NCBI RefSeq assembly: GCF_018742245.1
Contig: NZ_CP036132.1
Span: forward strand, 3,467,001-3,531,000
Source of the DNA: Bacillus mycoides
GTDB taxonomy: Bacteria > Bacillota > Bacilli > Bacillales > Bacillaceae_G
DNA: 64,000 nt
Direction: 5' to 3'
The notes under the pieces are model-generated. The model ran no database searches, was not told the origin of the DNA, and saw only the letters and a program-made list of their open reading frames with translations. This document shows, piece by piece, positions 1 to 7,226 of this stretch. Each line of letters opens with the position of its first letter. Positions within the stretch are counted from its first letter, which is position 1. The position numbers were made by a program, and so were the translations under genes.

Positions 1-1336
1 CAAGTGCTCCGCCAAAATCACCAGGTGTAACAAATAGCATCCACACTGCAAATGTGATAATAGCAATTACAACTACAACTGGTACGAAAATACCAGAAAT
101 TTGATCAGCTACCCTTTGAATAGGAGCTTTTGAACCTTGAGCCTCTTCTACTACTTTAATAATTTGAGCTAATGCAGTATCTCTTCCTACCTTAGTTGCT
201 TTAACTTTTAAAAATCCATTTTTATTCATTGTAGAGCCAATTACTACATCCCCAATTGTTTTATCAACTGGAATACTCTCGCCTGTTAACATCGATTCAT
301 CTATCGCTGATTTTCCTTCTACAATTTCTCCATCTACTGGGATTTTTTCACCAGGTTTAACATAGACAACATCACCAGCTACCACTTCTTCGATTAAAAT
401 TTTCATTTCTGTGCCGTCTCGCACAACTGTGGCAGTTTTCGCTTGTAATCCCATCAACTTTTTAATAGCTTCTGATGAACGCCCTTTTGCTTTCGCCTCA
501 AATAATTTACCTAAAATAATTAAAGTAATAAGTACCGCGCTCGTTTCAAAATATAAATCTGTCATATGTTCTGAAGAACCAATTGATTGAATACTTAAAT
601 AAACACTATAGAAATAAGCAGCGGACGTTCCAAGTGCCACAAGAACATCCATGTTTGCACTTTTATTGCGTAACGCTTTATAAGCACCAATATAAAACTG
701 GCCTCCAATTATAAACTGTACTGGAGTTGCAAGAGCCAGCTGCACCCATGGATTCATAAGCATATCAGGTAAATAAATAAAAGATGTAAATGAAAAATGA
801 CTCACCATTGCCCACAATAACGGAAATGATAAAATAAACGAAAACATAAACTTCTTCTTTTGTCGCTCAATTTCTTTTAAGCGGTGATCTGTTGATGAAT
901 CTTGCTCATCCGATTTCACTTCTAATTTATATCCTAATTTTGTGATTGTACTCTTCATCTCATTTACACTGATTTCATTAGGGTTAAAGTCTACTGTAGC
1001 TGATTCTAAAGCGAAATTTACTGTCGCCTTGTTCACACCATCTAGTTTATTTAAACGCTTTTCCACTTTATTCGCACACGCTGCGCATGTCATTCCCGAA
1101 ACGGTAAACTCCGCTTTATCACTTACAATGCCATATCCTAACGATTCAACTTTTTCTTTAAATTCTTTCGGATTTGTTTTAGTTGGATCGTACAAAATTT
1201 TCGTTTTTTCAAGTGCAAAATTCACATTTGCATCCTGCACACCTTCTACTTTTTTAAGACCTTTTTCAATTCTATTTGCACATGCTGCACATGTCATGCC
1301 TGATATTTGGAGATTGGCCTCTTTTTGTTCATTCAT
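1..1336 (-). CDS. copA: Copper-translocating P1B-type ATPase CopA, N-terminal part (gene runs off the window)
   Basis: Copper efflux pump of the plasma membrane; ATP hydrolysis drives Cu(I) export, with CopZ as donor. About 445 N-terminal residues are present. Two heavy-metal-binding domains carry GMTCAAC motifs, with cysteines near residues 16/19 and 84/87. Hydrophobic helices follow, then the actuator segment with the MLTGES phosphatase motif. The CPC ion site, the DKTGT phosphorylation site and the ATP-binding domain lie beyond base 1. The ATG at 1336 is chosen because a GAGGTGAG ribosome site lies just upstream. The gene follows csoR and copZ on the same strand but has its own operator-like palindrome and is separated from copZ by a strong hairpin. 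Family assignment is secure; metal specificity is inferred from the neighbours. Confidence 0.96.
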   Translation of the reverse strand, partial: MNEQKEANLQISGMTCAACANRIEKGLKKVEGVQDANVNFALEKTKILYDPTKTNPKEFKEKVESLGYGIVSDKAEFTVSGMTCAACANKVEKRLNKLDGVNKATVNFALESATVDFNPNEISVNEMKSTITKLGYKLEVKSDEQDSSTDHRLKEIERQKKKFMFSFILSFPLLWAMVSHFSFTSFIYLPDMLMNPWVQLALATPVQFIIGGQFYIGAYKALRNKSANMDVLVALGTSAAYFYSVYLSIQSIGSSEHMTDLYFETSAVLITLIILGKLFEAKAKGRSSEAIKKLMGLQAKTATVVRDGTEMKILIEEVVAGDVVYVKPGEKIPVDGEIVEGKSAIDESMLTGESIPVDKTIGDVVIGSTMNKNGFLKVKATKVGRDTALAQIIKVVEEAQGSKAPIQRVADQISGIFVPVVVVIAIITFAVWMLFVTPGDFGGAL

Positions 1337-1350
1337 GTCTCTCACCTCTA

Positions 1351-1369
1351 TATACCCTTATAAGGTATA
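1351..1369 (-). promoter_or_regulatory. CsoR-like operator palindrome in front of copA
   Basis: Seen: TATACCCTTATAAGGTATA, with perfect 6-base arms TATACC/GGTATA, 15 bases before the copA start and between it and the copZ-copA hairpin. CsoR operators are GC-cored TACCC/GGGTA-type palindromes, so this is a plausible second copper-responsive site serving copA alone. Binding is inferred. Confidence 0.6.
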
Positions 1370-1379
1370 ATTTTTAGCA

Positions 1380-1415
1380 AAATAAATCGTACTCCATATA
1401 AAGTACGATTTATTT
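1380..1415 (-). terminator. Intercistronic hairpin between copZ and copA
   Basis: Perfect 14-base arms (1380-1393 and 1402-1415) with an 8-base loop. On the minus strand it follows the copZ stop by 15 bases. The run of T after the stem is short and broken, so it may be a partial terminator or an mRNA-stabilising 3' end for copZ. Confidence 0.7.
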
Positions 1416-1430
1416 CCATATTAAAAATTA

Positions 1431-1637
1431 TTATTGAACGTCATAGCCTTGATCTTCAATTACAACAACGATATCTTTTAACGTTACAACTGATGAGTCG
1501 ATAGTAACTTCAACAGTTCCTTCTGCTAATTGAACTTTTACTTGCTCAACGCCGTTTAATTCTTTCACATTACTTTCAATAGAATTTACACAATGCCCAC
1601 AAGACATACCCTCAACTTTTAATGTTAACTGTTCCAT
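1431..1637 (-). CDS. copZ: Copper chaperone CopZ
   Basis: Small cytosolic Cu(I) chaperone of 68 residues, the usual length. It has the single HMA-fold motif GMSCGHC, with the two metal-binding cysteines near residues 13 and 16, in a beta-alpha-beta-beta-alpha-beta pattern. It delivers copper to CopA and can exchange metal with CsoR. It sits between csoR and copA on the same strand, with an aggaggat ribosome site directly before the ATG. A TACC-N-GGTA palindrome lies about 55 bases upstream. Assignment is secure. Confidence 0.97.
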   Translation of the reverse strand: MEQLTLKVEGMSCGHCVNSIESNVKELNGVEQVKVQLAEGTVEVTIDSSVVTLKDIVVVIEDQGYDVQ

Positions 1638-1692
1638 TTAAAATCCTCCTCTTGTTTCTTCATTGTTTGTTAATCACAACTACATCTTACCA

Positions 1693-1707
1693 TACCCCCC
1701 TAAGGTA
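1693..1707 (-). promoter_or_regulatory. CsoR-like operator in front of copZ
   Basis: Seen: TACCCCCCTAAGGTA, an imperfect palindrome with the C-rich core typical of CsoR sites, lying in the 210-base gap between csoR and copZ at promoter distance from copZ. Regulation by CsoR is inferred from this match and the gene context. Confidence 0.65.
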
Positions 1708-1816
1708 ATCAATGGTTTTATATAATGATTTAAAAATTTTTCTAAAACCTTTATTTTCTCTTTATTCCACGCATCAATTTTTATACCATCTGTCCATACC
1801 CCATATATGTATAAAG

Positions 1817-1851
1817 AAAAACCAAGCCAGTCAAATACTAGCTTGGTTTTT
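1817..1851 (-). terminator. Terminator of csoR
   Basis: Arms AAAAACCAAGC (1817-1827) and GCTTGGTTTTT (1841-1851) with a 13-base loop, followed by T-rich sequence on the minus strand. The upstream arm overlaps the csoR stop codon. It separates csoR from copZ, so copZ probably has its own promoter. Confidence 0.8.
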
Positions 1852-2155
1852 ACGCTTTTGAAAAACGTTCAAAAACGGTCATTAATTCTTCAATTGCTTC
1901 GTCACCATTCCCGTTTTTAATAGCTCCTGAAACACAATGATTTGTATGATTCTTTAAGACGCCCATTCCTACTTTTTTCATCGCTGCATTGATCGCTGAA
2001 ATTTGCACTAGAATATCAACACAATAACGATCATTTTCAATCATATTTTGAATTCCACGAACTTGCCCTTCAATTCTCTTCAATCTATTTATAATTTGCT
2101 CTTTTTCTTTTTCTGATCTATGCATAGCCGTTGTTTCCTGCTCTTTATGATCCAT
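1850..2155 (-). CDS. csoR: Copper-sensing transcriptional repressor CsoR
   Basis: DUF156/CsoR-family all-helical repressor, 101 residues. The metal ligands of the family are visible as C-H-C: Cys in DRYCVDIL, then His and Cys in NHTNHCVSG. This set is characteristic of Cu(I)-sensing CsoR rather than RcnR or FrmR. The N-terminus is slightly extended (MDHKEQETTAMHRSEKEK); a second ATG lies at residue 11. It heads the csoR-copZ-copA series and probably represses it until Cu(I) binds. A GATAC/GTATC palindrome about 90 bases upstream suggests autoregulation. Confidence 0.94.
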   Translation of the reverse strand: MDHKEQETTAMHRSEKEKEQIINRLKRIEGQVRGIQNMIENDRYCVDILVQISAINAAMKKVGMGVLKNHTNHCVSGAIKNGNGDEAIEELMTVFERFSKA

Positions 2156-2244
2156 ATTATCACCTTCTTAAAGTTTCTCTTCATCCAATAAAAACAAATA
2201 CTTTTTACGAGTATACCAATTATAGCATTAAATATCTATGTAAT

Positions 2245-2263
2245 GATACCCTATATGAGTATC
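2245..2263 (-). promoter_or_regulatory. CsoR-like operator in front of csoR
   Basis: Seen: GATACCCTATATGAGTATC, with arms GATAC/GTATC, 90-108 bases upstream of the csoR start. It resembles the other two copper-operon palindromes in the window but has a less GC-rich right half. Autoregulation is inferred. Confidence 0.5.
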
Positions 2264-2372
2264 TTATCTTTATATGATTATTCTTAACAAATACTTAGCT
2301 TCTCAATCCCAATTATCATTATACCCTTTCCCTTTTTCAAAAAAATAATGAAATCTCCCACTAAAACTCAAT

Positions 2373-2417
2373 AAAAAAAGTCTCAATCATCACAAATTTG
2401 AATTGAGACTTTTTTTA
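2373..2417 (-). terminator. Bidirectional intrinsic terminator
   Basis: AGTCTCAAT/ATTGAGACT stem flanked by A7 and T7 runs, so it can act on either strand. It lies just downstream of the small gene at 2436-2663. Confidence 0.85.
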
Positions 2418-2435
2418 TTTCTATTATATATACAT

Positions 2436-2663
2436 CTATTGTTGATCACATAATTTTGTGTCATTAACTACAGAAGTTCCTTCAACGGTAACTGTATGAA
2501 AACAATCATTTACACGAACTGTAACAACATTATCTTGTCGATCAATAATATGATATTCATTAAATTCTTTATTTAGAGCACTACGAATTTGTTCTCCTTC
2601 ATAAATTGGAATACCGTGTGATAAAACCCAAATAAGCCCAGCGATAGCAAGAATAGTTTTCAT
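2436..2663 (-). CDS. Small exported or membrane-anchored protein, function unknown
   Basis: Hypothetical protein of 75 residues. Residues 1-20 form a hydrophobic signal-like segment with a lysine at position 2; the rest is a compact polar domain with two cysteines (VNDCFHTV and TKLCDQQ) that could form a disulfide outside the cell. A perfect AAGGAGGT ribosome site lies before the ATG and a strong terminator follows, so it is very likely a real, separately transcribed gene. The upstream region contains a short bcr1-like repeat. I do not recognise the family. Confidence 0.75.
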   Translation of the reverse strand: MKTILAIAGLIWVLSHGIPIYEGEQIRSALNKEFNEYHIIDRQDNVVTVRVNDCFHTVTVEGTSVVNDTKLCDQQ

Positions 2664-2682
2664 ACGACCTACCTCCTTGAGA

Positions 2683-2762
2683 ATAAAGTGAACTTTTAAT
2701 CAGCGGTGTTTTCAGCCCTACTGATTATTAGTTGAATCAATTGGGCTATTATGCGGGATAAG
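2683..2762 (-). repeat. Short, degenerate bcr1-like repeat (about 80 bp)
   Basis: Starts ATAAAGTGAAC, contains a TAATCAG...CTGATTATTAG hairpin segment and a CAATTGGGC segment, and ends GCGGGATAA. The same order of blocks is seen in the short copy at 55241-55323 and, with an extra inner half, in the full copies at 18391 and 49687 (reverse complement). It lies directly upstream of the ribosome site of the gene at 2436-2663. Confidence 0.7.
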
Positions 2763-2880
2763 TTCATTTCGTTTATAGTATGTTTATGCTATTTGTGACG
2801 GAATTGTGACAACTTTTTGTCTCTTTAGACGAAAAGTTGAAACAAAACTTTCAAAAAGGACAATTCTACTTACGTGAACA

Positions 2881-2914
2881 AAAAGGCTATGGAGAATTTC
2901 CTCCATAGCCTTTT
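2881..2914 (-). terminator. Terminator of czcD
   Basis: AAAAGGCTATGGAG/CTCCATAGCCTTTT stem with a 6-base loop, 12 bases downstream of the czcD stop. Confidence 0.85.
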
Positions 2915-2926
2915 TGTTGAATTTTA

Positions 2927-3874
2927 TTAAACGACCATTTCACTATGCTTAATCTTAAGCGTTTCGATTTGAATTGTAGCATGTTCAATATGGAACTCCT
3001 GTTTTAACATAGTAATAATATTTTGAAGCACTTCTTGATCGTCCTGTTTTTTATCGATCATTACATGGACACTTAATGCATCTAATCCTGATGTAATTGT
3101 CCAAATGTGGAGATCGTGTATATCACGTACACCCTCTACTTCTTTAATAGCTTGCTTAACTTGTTCTATCTCAATTGAAACAGGTGTACCCTCCATAAGT
3201 ATATGAATGGAATGTTTTGTTACTCCCCATGCACTCTTTAAAATTAATAGCGCTACAACCACTGAAATAATTGGATCTGCAATATACCATGAAAATAACG
3301 ACATAAGTGCACCAGCTACTAACGCACCAACTGAACCTAAAGCATCTCCAAGAACATGTAAATATGCGCTACGTAAATTGACGTTATTTTTCACATCACC
3401 TTGTCTCATAAGAGCCCATGCACTAATTAAATTTGCTAGTAAACCAATTGATGCGATTAACATCATCGGACCACTTGCTACAGTTGGTGGTTCAAAAAAC
3501 CTTCCAATCGCTTCCCACACGATAAGTCCAGCTACAACAAATAATGTAATACCATTAATTAATGCCGCCAATATTTCAAAACGATAATATCCATACGTTT
3601 TTGTAGAAGTAACAGTTCTAGCTGCTAATCCAATAGCGATTAAACTTAATAATAACGAACTCGTGTCACTTAACATATGTCCTGAATCAGATAATAAGGC
3701 TAAACTATTTGTAACTAGTCCTCCAAAAAATTCAAGAAACATAATAATTGCCGTAATTACTAATGCCGTAATTAAACCTTTCTTATTCCCTTCTCTACTC
3801 TCTTCAAAATGATGATGTCCGTGGGAATGCCCGTGAGTATGCCCATGATGTTGGTGACCGTGATGATGTCCCAT
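2927..3874 (-). CDS. czcD: CzcD-type cation diffusion facilitator (Zn/Co efflux)
   Basis: Proton-coupled divalent metal exporter of the plasma membrane, 315 residues, the normal CDF size. A very His-rich cytosolic N-terminus (residues 2-23) is followed by six predicted helices. Helix II carries HMLSDTSS-type ligands (SDSGHMLSD) and helix V the HVLGDALGSVG ligand set; both HxxxD-type zinc sites are intact. The C-terminal cytoplasmic domain contains HDLHIWTITSG, typical of CzcD. It is the last gene of a series that starts with a CadC/SmtB-type sensor at 5376 and has its own terminator. Zinc is the most likely substrate, by family. Confidence 0.94.
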   Translation of the reverse strand: MGHHHGHQHHGHTHGHSHGHHHFEESREGNKKGLITALVITAIIMFLEFFGGLVTNSLALLSDSGHMLSDTSSLLLSLIAIGLAARTVTSTKTYGYYRFEILAALINGITLFVVAGLIVWEAIGRFFEPPTVASGPMMLIASIGLLANLISAWALMRQGDVKNNVNLRSAYLHVLGDALGSVGALVAGALMSLFSWYIADPIISVVVALLILKSAWGVTKHSIHILMEGTPVSIEIEQVKQAIKEVEGVRDIHDLHIWTITSGLDALSVHVMIDKKQDDQEVLQNIITMLKQEFHIEHATIQIETLKIKHSEMVV

Positions 3875-3917
3875 ATAAATTCCTCCTTTTAATCTTGTTT
3901 TATCTTTAATAATTCTT

Positions 3918-4163
3918 CTATTGAATTTTCACTTTATTTATAAACGGCTCTTTTCTTACTTGAATTGAACTTGTTGGACAGCCGTCACTAGCTGCCAACA
4001 TTGCTTTCAAGAAAATTTTTGGGATTCCCATTATTCCTTCATTGTTATCTAATACACCAAATGATTTTCCTTTTCCATCTAATTGATATATATCAGGAGC
4101 TACGGAAGCACATAATCCACATGACCCACAATTTTTTTTATTTACGACAGTATAATGTAACAA
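3918..4163 (-). CDS. 4Fe-4S single-cluster ferredoxin
   Basis: Electron-transfer protein of 81 residues. Cluster ligands are visible as C12-x2-C15-x2-C18 and C62-P, the spacing of a monocluster [4Fe-4S] ferredoxin like Bacillus Fer. Translation starts at TTG (4163): a GGAGGTGA ribosome site lies 6 bases before it and no closer ATG exists. It sits 46 bases after gpmA and 43 bases before czcD, all on the same strand, suggesting cotranscription. Its redox partner is not evident; the korA/korB oxidoreductase at 50-53 kb needs a ferredoxin but is distant. Confidence 0.88.
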   Translation of the reverse strand: MLHYTVVNKKNCGSCGLCASVAPDIYQLDGKGKSFGVLDNNEGIMGIPKIFLKAMLAASDGCPTSSIQVRKEPFINKVKIQ

Positions 4164-4209
4164 TATAAATCACCTCCGATATCCACATACAATACATAGG
4201 TAGGGTATA

Positions 4210-4926
4210 TTAAACCGTTTGTTTTATACCCATTTTCATTCTTAAATAATAATGACATATCGGTTTTAAATCGTTATCAAATTCATAAACTAATGGTGTT
4301 CCTGTTGGAATGTTTACATATTCTATATCTTCATCTGAAATTTGATCTAAATATTTTACTAAAGCTCTTATTGTATTTCCATGCGCTGCAATAATCACTT
4401 TTTTTCCATCTTTTAAATTAGGGACTATTTCTTCATCCCAATATGAAACAACTCGTTTTTCTGTATCTTCTAGATTTTCTGTAAGGGGAAACTTATTATC
4501 TTTTAAATCTCTATACTTCGGATGTGCCGCTTCATATCTCTCATCATCTTTTGTAAGAGCTGGTGGGCGTACATTTGTTGAACGTCTCCATAAAGTTACT
4601 CTCTCATCACCATATTTTCTCGCTGTTTCTTCTTTATTCAATCCTTGAAGTGCACCGTAATGTCTCTCATTTAATTTCCATGTTTTATGAATAGGTATCC
4701 ACATCAAATCCATTTCCTCAAGAGTAATCCACAAAGTACGCATCGCCCTTTTTAAAACAGATGTATATGCTATATCGAATGAGAATCCATTGGCTTTCAA
4801 AACCTCTCCAGCTTCTCTTGCTTCTCGAAGACCAGCATTTGATAAGTCTATATCTGTCCAGCCTGTAAACCGATTTTCAACATTCCATTCACTTTGTCCG
4901 TGTCTTATTAAAACGAGCTTAATCAT
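4210..4926 (-). CDS. gpmA: 2,3-bisphosphoglycerate-dependent phosphoglycerate mutase
   Basis: Interconverts 3- and 2-phosphoglycerate in glycolysis through a phosphohistidine, without a metal. Seen: [10 protein letters not shown] with the catalytic His at residue 9, the [10 protein letters not shown] signature, and the second histidine in [10 protein letters not shown]. Length is 238, slightly short for GpmA (about 245-250). Bacilli normally rely on the Mn-dependent enzyme GpmI, so this is an accessory isozyme. It lies between a CadC-type metal sensor and ferredoxin/CzcD genes, which suggests a role as metal-independent backup under metal stress (inference). Confidence 0.93.
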   Translation of the reverse strand: MIKLVLIRHGQSEWNVENRFTGWTDIDLSNAGLREAREAGEVLKANGFSFDIAYTSVLKRAMRTLWITLEEMDLMWIPIHKTWKLNERHYGALQGLNKEETARKYGDERVTLWRRSTNVRPPALTKDDERYEAAHPKYRDLKDNKFPLTENLEDTEKRVVSYWDEEIVPNLKDGKKVIIAAHGNTIRALVKYLDQISDEDIEYVNIPTGTPLVYEFDNDLKPICHYYLRMKMGIKQTV

Positions 4927-4954
4927 ACTTATTATCTCCTCTCCTTTTAAAATT

Positions 4955-4988
4955 GCATTTTCATAAAGAAATTTCTTTATGAAAATGC
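4955..4988 (-). terminator. Perfect 34-base palindrome between the metal sensor gene and gpmA
   Basis: The 17-base arms are perfectly complementary with no spare loop bases (tight loop at AAATTT). It fills most of the 66-base gap. On the minus strand it is followed by AATTTT, a weak T run, so it may attenuate rather than stop transcription into gpmA. Confidence 0.6.
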
Positions 4989-4992
4989 CTTA

Positions 4993-5376
4993 CTACATAT
5001 CGAATTCTTTATTTTTCATTTCACTACTATGACTAAACGCTAATTCAATTAATCCATTTACATGAGAATCATCTAATGAATAAAAAACAAGTTTTCCTTC
5101 TTTACGCTTTTTTGCTAATCCTATTGTTTGTAACAGTCTTAAATGATGCGAAGCCGTTGCAATACTACTATGAATAATACTGGCGACATCACGTACACAA
5201 AGTTCCTTTTCCGTATACAGTGCATACGCAATTTTTAATCGTGTTTCATCCGCGAGTGCCTTGAACATTTTCGCTACACTACTTATATTTTCTTTCTCCA
5301 ACATATCACTTGCATGTTTTACTTTTTGCTCATCGTGATAACAAAGTTCACAATGTTCTTCTTTCATAAGTAACAC
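4993..5376 (-). CDS. CadC/SmtB-type ArsR-family metal-sensing repressor
   Basis: Winged-helix repressor of 127 residues. It keeps the CadC-like N-terminal CELC motif, the ELCV segment of the alpha-3 site, and the full alpha-5 zinc set D-x-H-x10-H-x2-E in LDDSHVNGL...FSHSSE. The CadC alpha-3 motif ELCVCD reads ELCVRD here, so one thiolate of the soft-metal (Cd/Pb) site is missing, while the zinc allosteric site is intact. The DNA-recognition helix reads ATASHHLRLL. The start could be residue 1 or 4. Two palindromes of CadC/CzrA type lie upstream. Probable targets are itself and the downstream gpmA-ferredoxin-czcD genes. Confidence 0.9.
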   Translation of the reverse strand: MLLMKEEHCELCYHDEQKVKHASDMLEKENISSVAKMFKALADETRLKIAYALYTEKELCVRDVASIIHSSIATASHHLRLLQTIGLAKKRKEGKLVFYSLDDSHVNGLIELAFSHSSEMKNKEFDM

Positions 5377-5381
5377 CTCTT

Positions 5382-5399
5382 ATTCAAATATATATTTGA
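5382..5399 (-). promoter_or_regulatory. Operator-like repeat next to the metal sensor start
   Basis: Seen: ATTCAAATATATATTTGA, matching the TCAAATA...TATTTGA half sites of CadC/CzrA-type operators, immediately upstream of the sensor's ribosome site. Autoregulation is inferred. Confidence 0.6.
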
Positions 5400-5420
5400 T
5401 TATGTATGTAGTATACCTTA

Positions 5421-5464
5421 TTAATCAAAAACATTCAAATATTTATTTGAATGTTTTTGATTAA
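5421..5464. promoter_or_regulatory. Perfect 44-bp palindrome with a CadC/CzrA-type core
   Basis: Arms of 21 bases are perfectly complementary with 2 central bases. The core ATTCAAATATTTATTTGAAT is an ArsR/SmtB-family operator pattern; the outer arms add ATCAAAAAC. It lies 45 bases upstream of the sensor gene. There is no T run on either side, so it is more likely an operator than a terminator. Confidence 0.65.
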
Positions 5465-5556
5465 TACCTTAAATATGTTTATATAGCAAAGAGAATCCCA
5501 CATAAAACATAGGATTCTTTTTATATTATTATTGATTTCTCCAAAATAAATTCCCT

Positions 5557-6375
5557 CTACAAATGACTAATATACCTTAATCCCTTACTTAAAGAAGTCG
5601 GCACAACAGATGCATGATTCTCTCCTTCAGCTTCATAAAACTTAAATCTTAACTTCTCATGTTTTAATTGGAGTAGACGCTCTGATAATTCATTTGCATC
5701 TACAACCATATGCTCTCGTTCTAAGGAACCAACTGTAAGGAATACTCCCGTTTCAACCTTAGCATTGTTTAATTGATTTATAAGGTTCTCTTCTTTTTCA
5801 AGTACAGATTGGTTATTCCACCAAATAGACGGACTACTAATAAAATAATTTTGAAAGGCATTTACATTTGTAAATAGTATATGTAATGCAAATAATCCGC
5901 CTAGAGAATGTCCAAATAACGTTTGCTTCTCTTTATCAATTTCAAAATTATTTTCAATTTGTGGTTTCAATTCTTCTTCAATAAACGTAAAGAAGTTATG
6001 TGCCCCTCCTGTTTTAGGCCACGGTTTGCCATCCGGTTTTAAAGGAGCATCTTTTGAAATTACGGCAGGTGTAAAATCATAGCATCTTTCCTCTCCTGAA
6101 AATGCCCCTTCAATCGGATATCCAATACCAACTATAATAGCTGGTGAAACACCTGTTTTTTCTGCTCTAACTGATTGTATTTTAACCGCTTCATGGAATG
6201 TTTGAAAAAAGGCATTGCCATCTAATACGTATATGACAGGATATCCTGACTCTGGTGCTGGCTGCCTCGGCTTTGAAATATGAATTTGATATTCCTTACC
6301 TTCTAATTTTGAATATATTTTCCACTGTTCTGTATTAGATGTAATAATCTGCTGTTTTTCAATAGTAGTATTCAT
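5557..6375 (-). CDS. besA: Ferri-bacillibactin esterase (BesA-like)
   Basis: Alpha/beta-hydrolase of the enterochelin-esterase family (Pfam esterase D type), 272 residues, cytosolic, no signal peptide. The nucleophile elbow is GHSLGG near residue 155 and the catalytic His is in EGENHASVVP near the C-terminus. By family and position it hydrolyses the trilactone of Fe-bacillibactin after import, releasing iron. It is the last gene of the feu operon, 15 bases after the ATPase gene. B. subtilis has the same arrangement (feuABC-besA). Assignment to BesA rests on context as well as fold. Confidence 0.87.
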   Translation of the reverse strand: MNTTIEKQQIITSNTEQWKIYSKLEGKEYQIHISKPRQPAPESGYPVIYVLDGNAFFQTFHEAVKIQSVRAEKTGVSPAIIVGIGYPIEGAFSGEERCYDFTPAVISKDAPLKPDGKPWPKTGGAHNFFTFIEEELKPQIENNFEIDKEKQTLFGHSLGGLFALHILFTNVNAFQNYFISSPSIWWNNQSVLEKEENLINQLNNAKVETGVFLTVGSLEREHMVVDANELSERLLQLKHEKLRFKFYEAEGENHASVVPTSLSKGLRYISHL

Positions 6376-6390
6376 CTTATATCCCCCCTT

Positions 6391-7218
6391 TTAACTCGTT
6401 ACATATATTTCTACTTTTTCTTCTTGAGATACAACGCTATCGTATCCGAAACAAACAGGAGACCCATTATACGGATCAATCATGACACGCGCATCAATAT
6501 GAAATACTTCTTTTAATACTTCATTTGTAATGATTTCTTCTGGGCTACCAGTTGTAACAATTTCCCCTTCCTTCATTGCAATAATCTCATCTGAAAATCT
6601 AGCTGCATGGTTAATATCATGTAATACCATTACGACCGTACAATTATGTTCTTTATTTAATTTCTCCACGATTTGCAGTACATCTAATTGATGAGACATA
6701 TCAAGGTATGTAGTTGGTTCATCTAGTAATAAGACTTCTGTCTGTTGTGCTAACGCCATTGCTAGCCAAACCTTTTGTCTTTGTCCACCTGATAAATTTG
6801 CAATTTGTCTCGTACGAAATGCTGACGTTTTAGTTACGTCTAATGCCCAATCAATCATTTCTTTATCTTTTGCCGTTAACTTATTCACGTTATTGCGATG
6901 TGGATAACGCCCATAAGAAATTAATTCTTCAACTTTAAGCTCTCCTGGAGCGATTGGATTTTGCGGAAGTAACGCTAATTGCTTTGCAATTTCTTTCGTT
7001 GGAATTGTATTTAAATCTTGTCCTTGTAAATACACTTTTCCGCTTTTTTGCTTTAAAATTCTTCCCATTGTTTTTAATAATGTCGATTTCCCACAACCAT
7101 TTGGACCTATAATTGTCGTTACTTTTCCTTCTTGTATTTCCACATTTAAATCGCGGAATACGGTAAGCTTTTCATAACTTGTTTCTAAACTTTTTGCACT
7201 TAAAATACTCACTTTCAT
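6391..7218 (-). CDS. feuD: Siderophore ABC transporter ATPase of the feu system
   Basis: FecE/FhuC-type ATP-binding subunit, 275 residues. Walker A is GPNGCGKST, the signature is LSGGQRQ and Walker B is VLLLDEPT, followed by the switch His in VLHDINHA. It would energise FeuBC for ferri-bacillibactin import. It lies 8 bases after feuC. In B. subtilis the Feu system borrows the ATPase YusV from another locus; here the ATPase is inside the operon, so the cluster is self-sufficient. The symbol feuD is used in B. cereus literature as I recall it. Confidence 0.9.
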   Translation of the reverse strand: MKVSILSAKSLETSYEKLTVFRDLNVEIQEGKVTTIIGPNGCGKSTLLKTMGRILKQKSGKVYLQGQDLNTIPTKEIAKQLALLPQNPIAPGELKVEELISYGRYPHRNNVNKLTAKDKEMIDWALDVTKTSAFRTRQIANLSGGQRQKVWLAMALAQQTEVLLLDEPTTYLDMSHQLDVLQIVEKLNKEHNCTVVMVLHDINHAARFSDEIIAMKEGEIVTTGSPEEIITNEVLKEVFHIDARVMIDPYNGSPVCFGYDSVVSQEEKVEIYVTS

Positions 7219-7226
7219 TCCCCCTC

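Noticed and set aside
942..1370. 142-residue open frame on the plus strand
   Set aside because: It is the antisense of copA's two metal-binding domains, with no ribosome site and an unlikely composition.
5488..5522. GAATCC/GGATTC hairpin downstream of besA
   Set aside because: The stem is only 6 bp with a long loop, and the T run lies on the wrong strand for besA, so I did not call a terminator.
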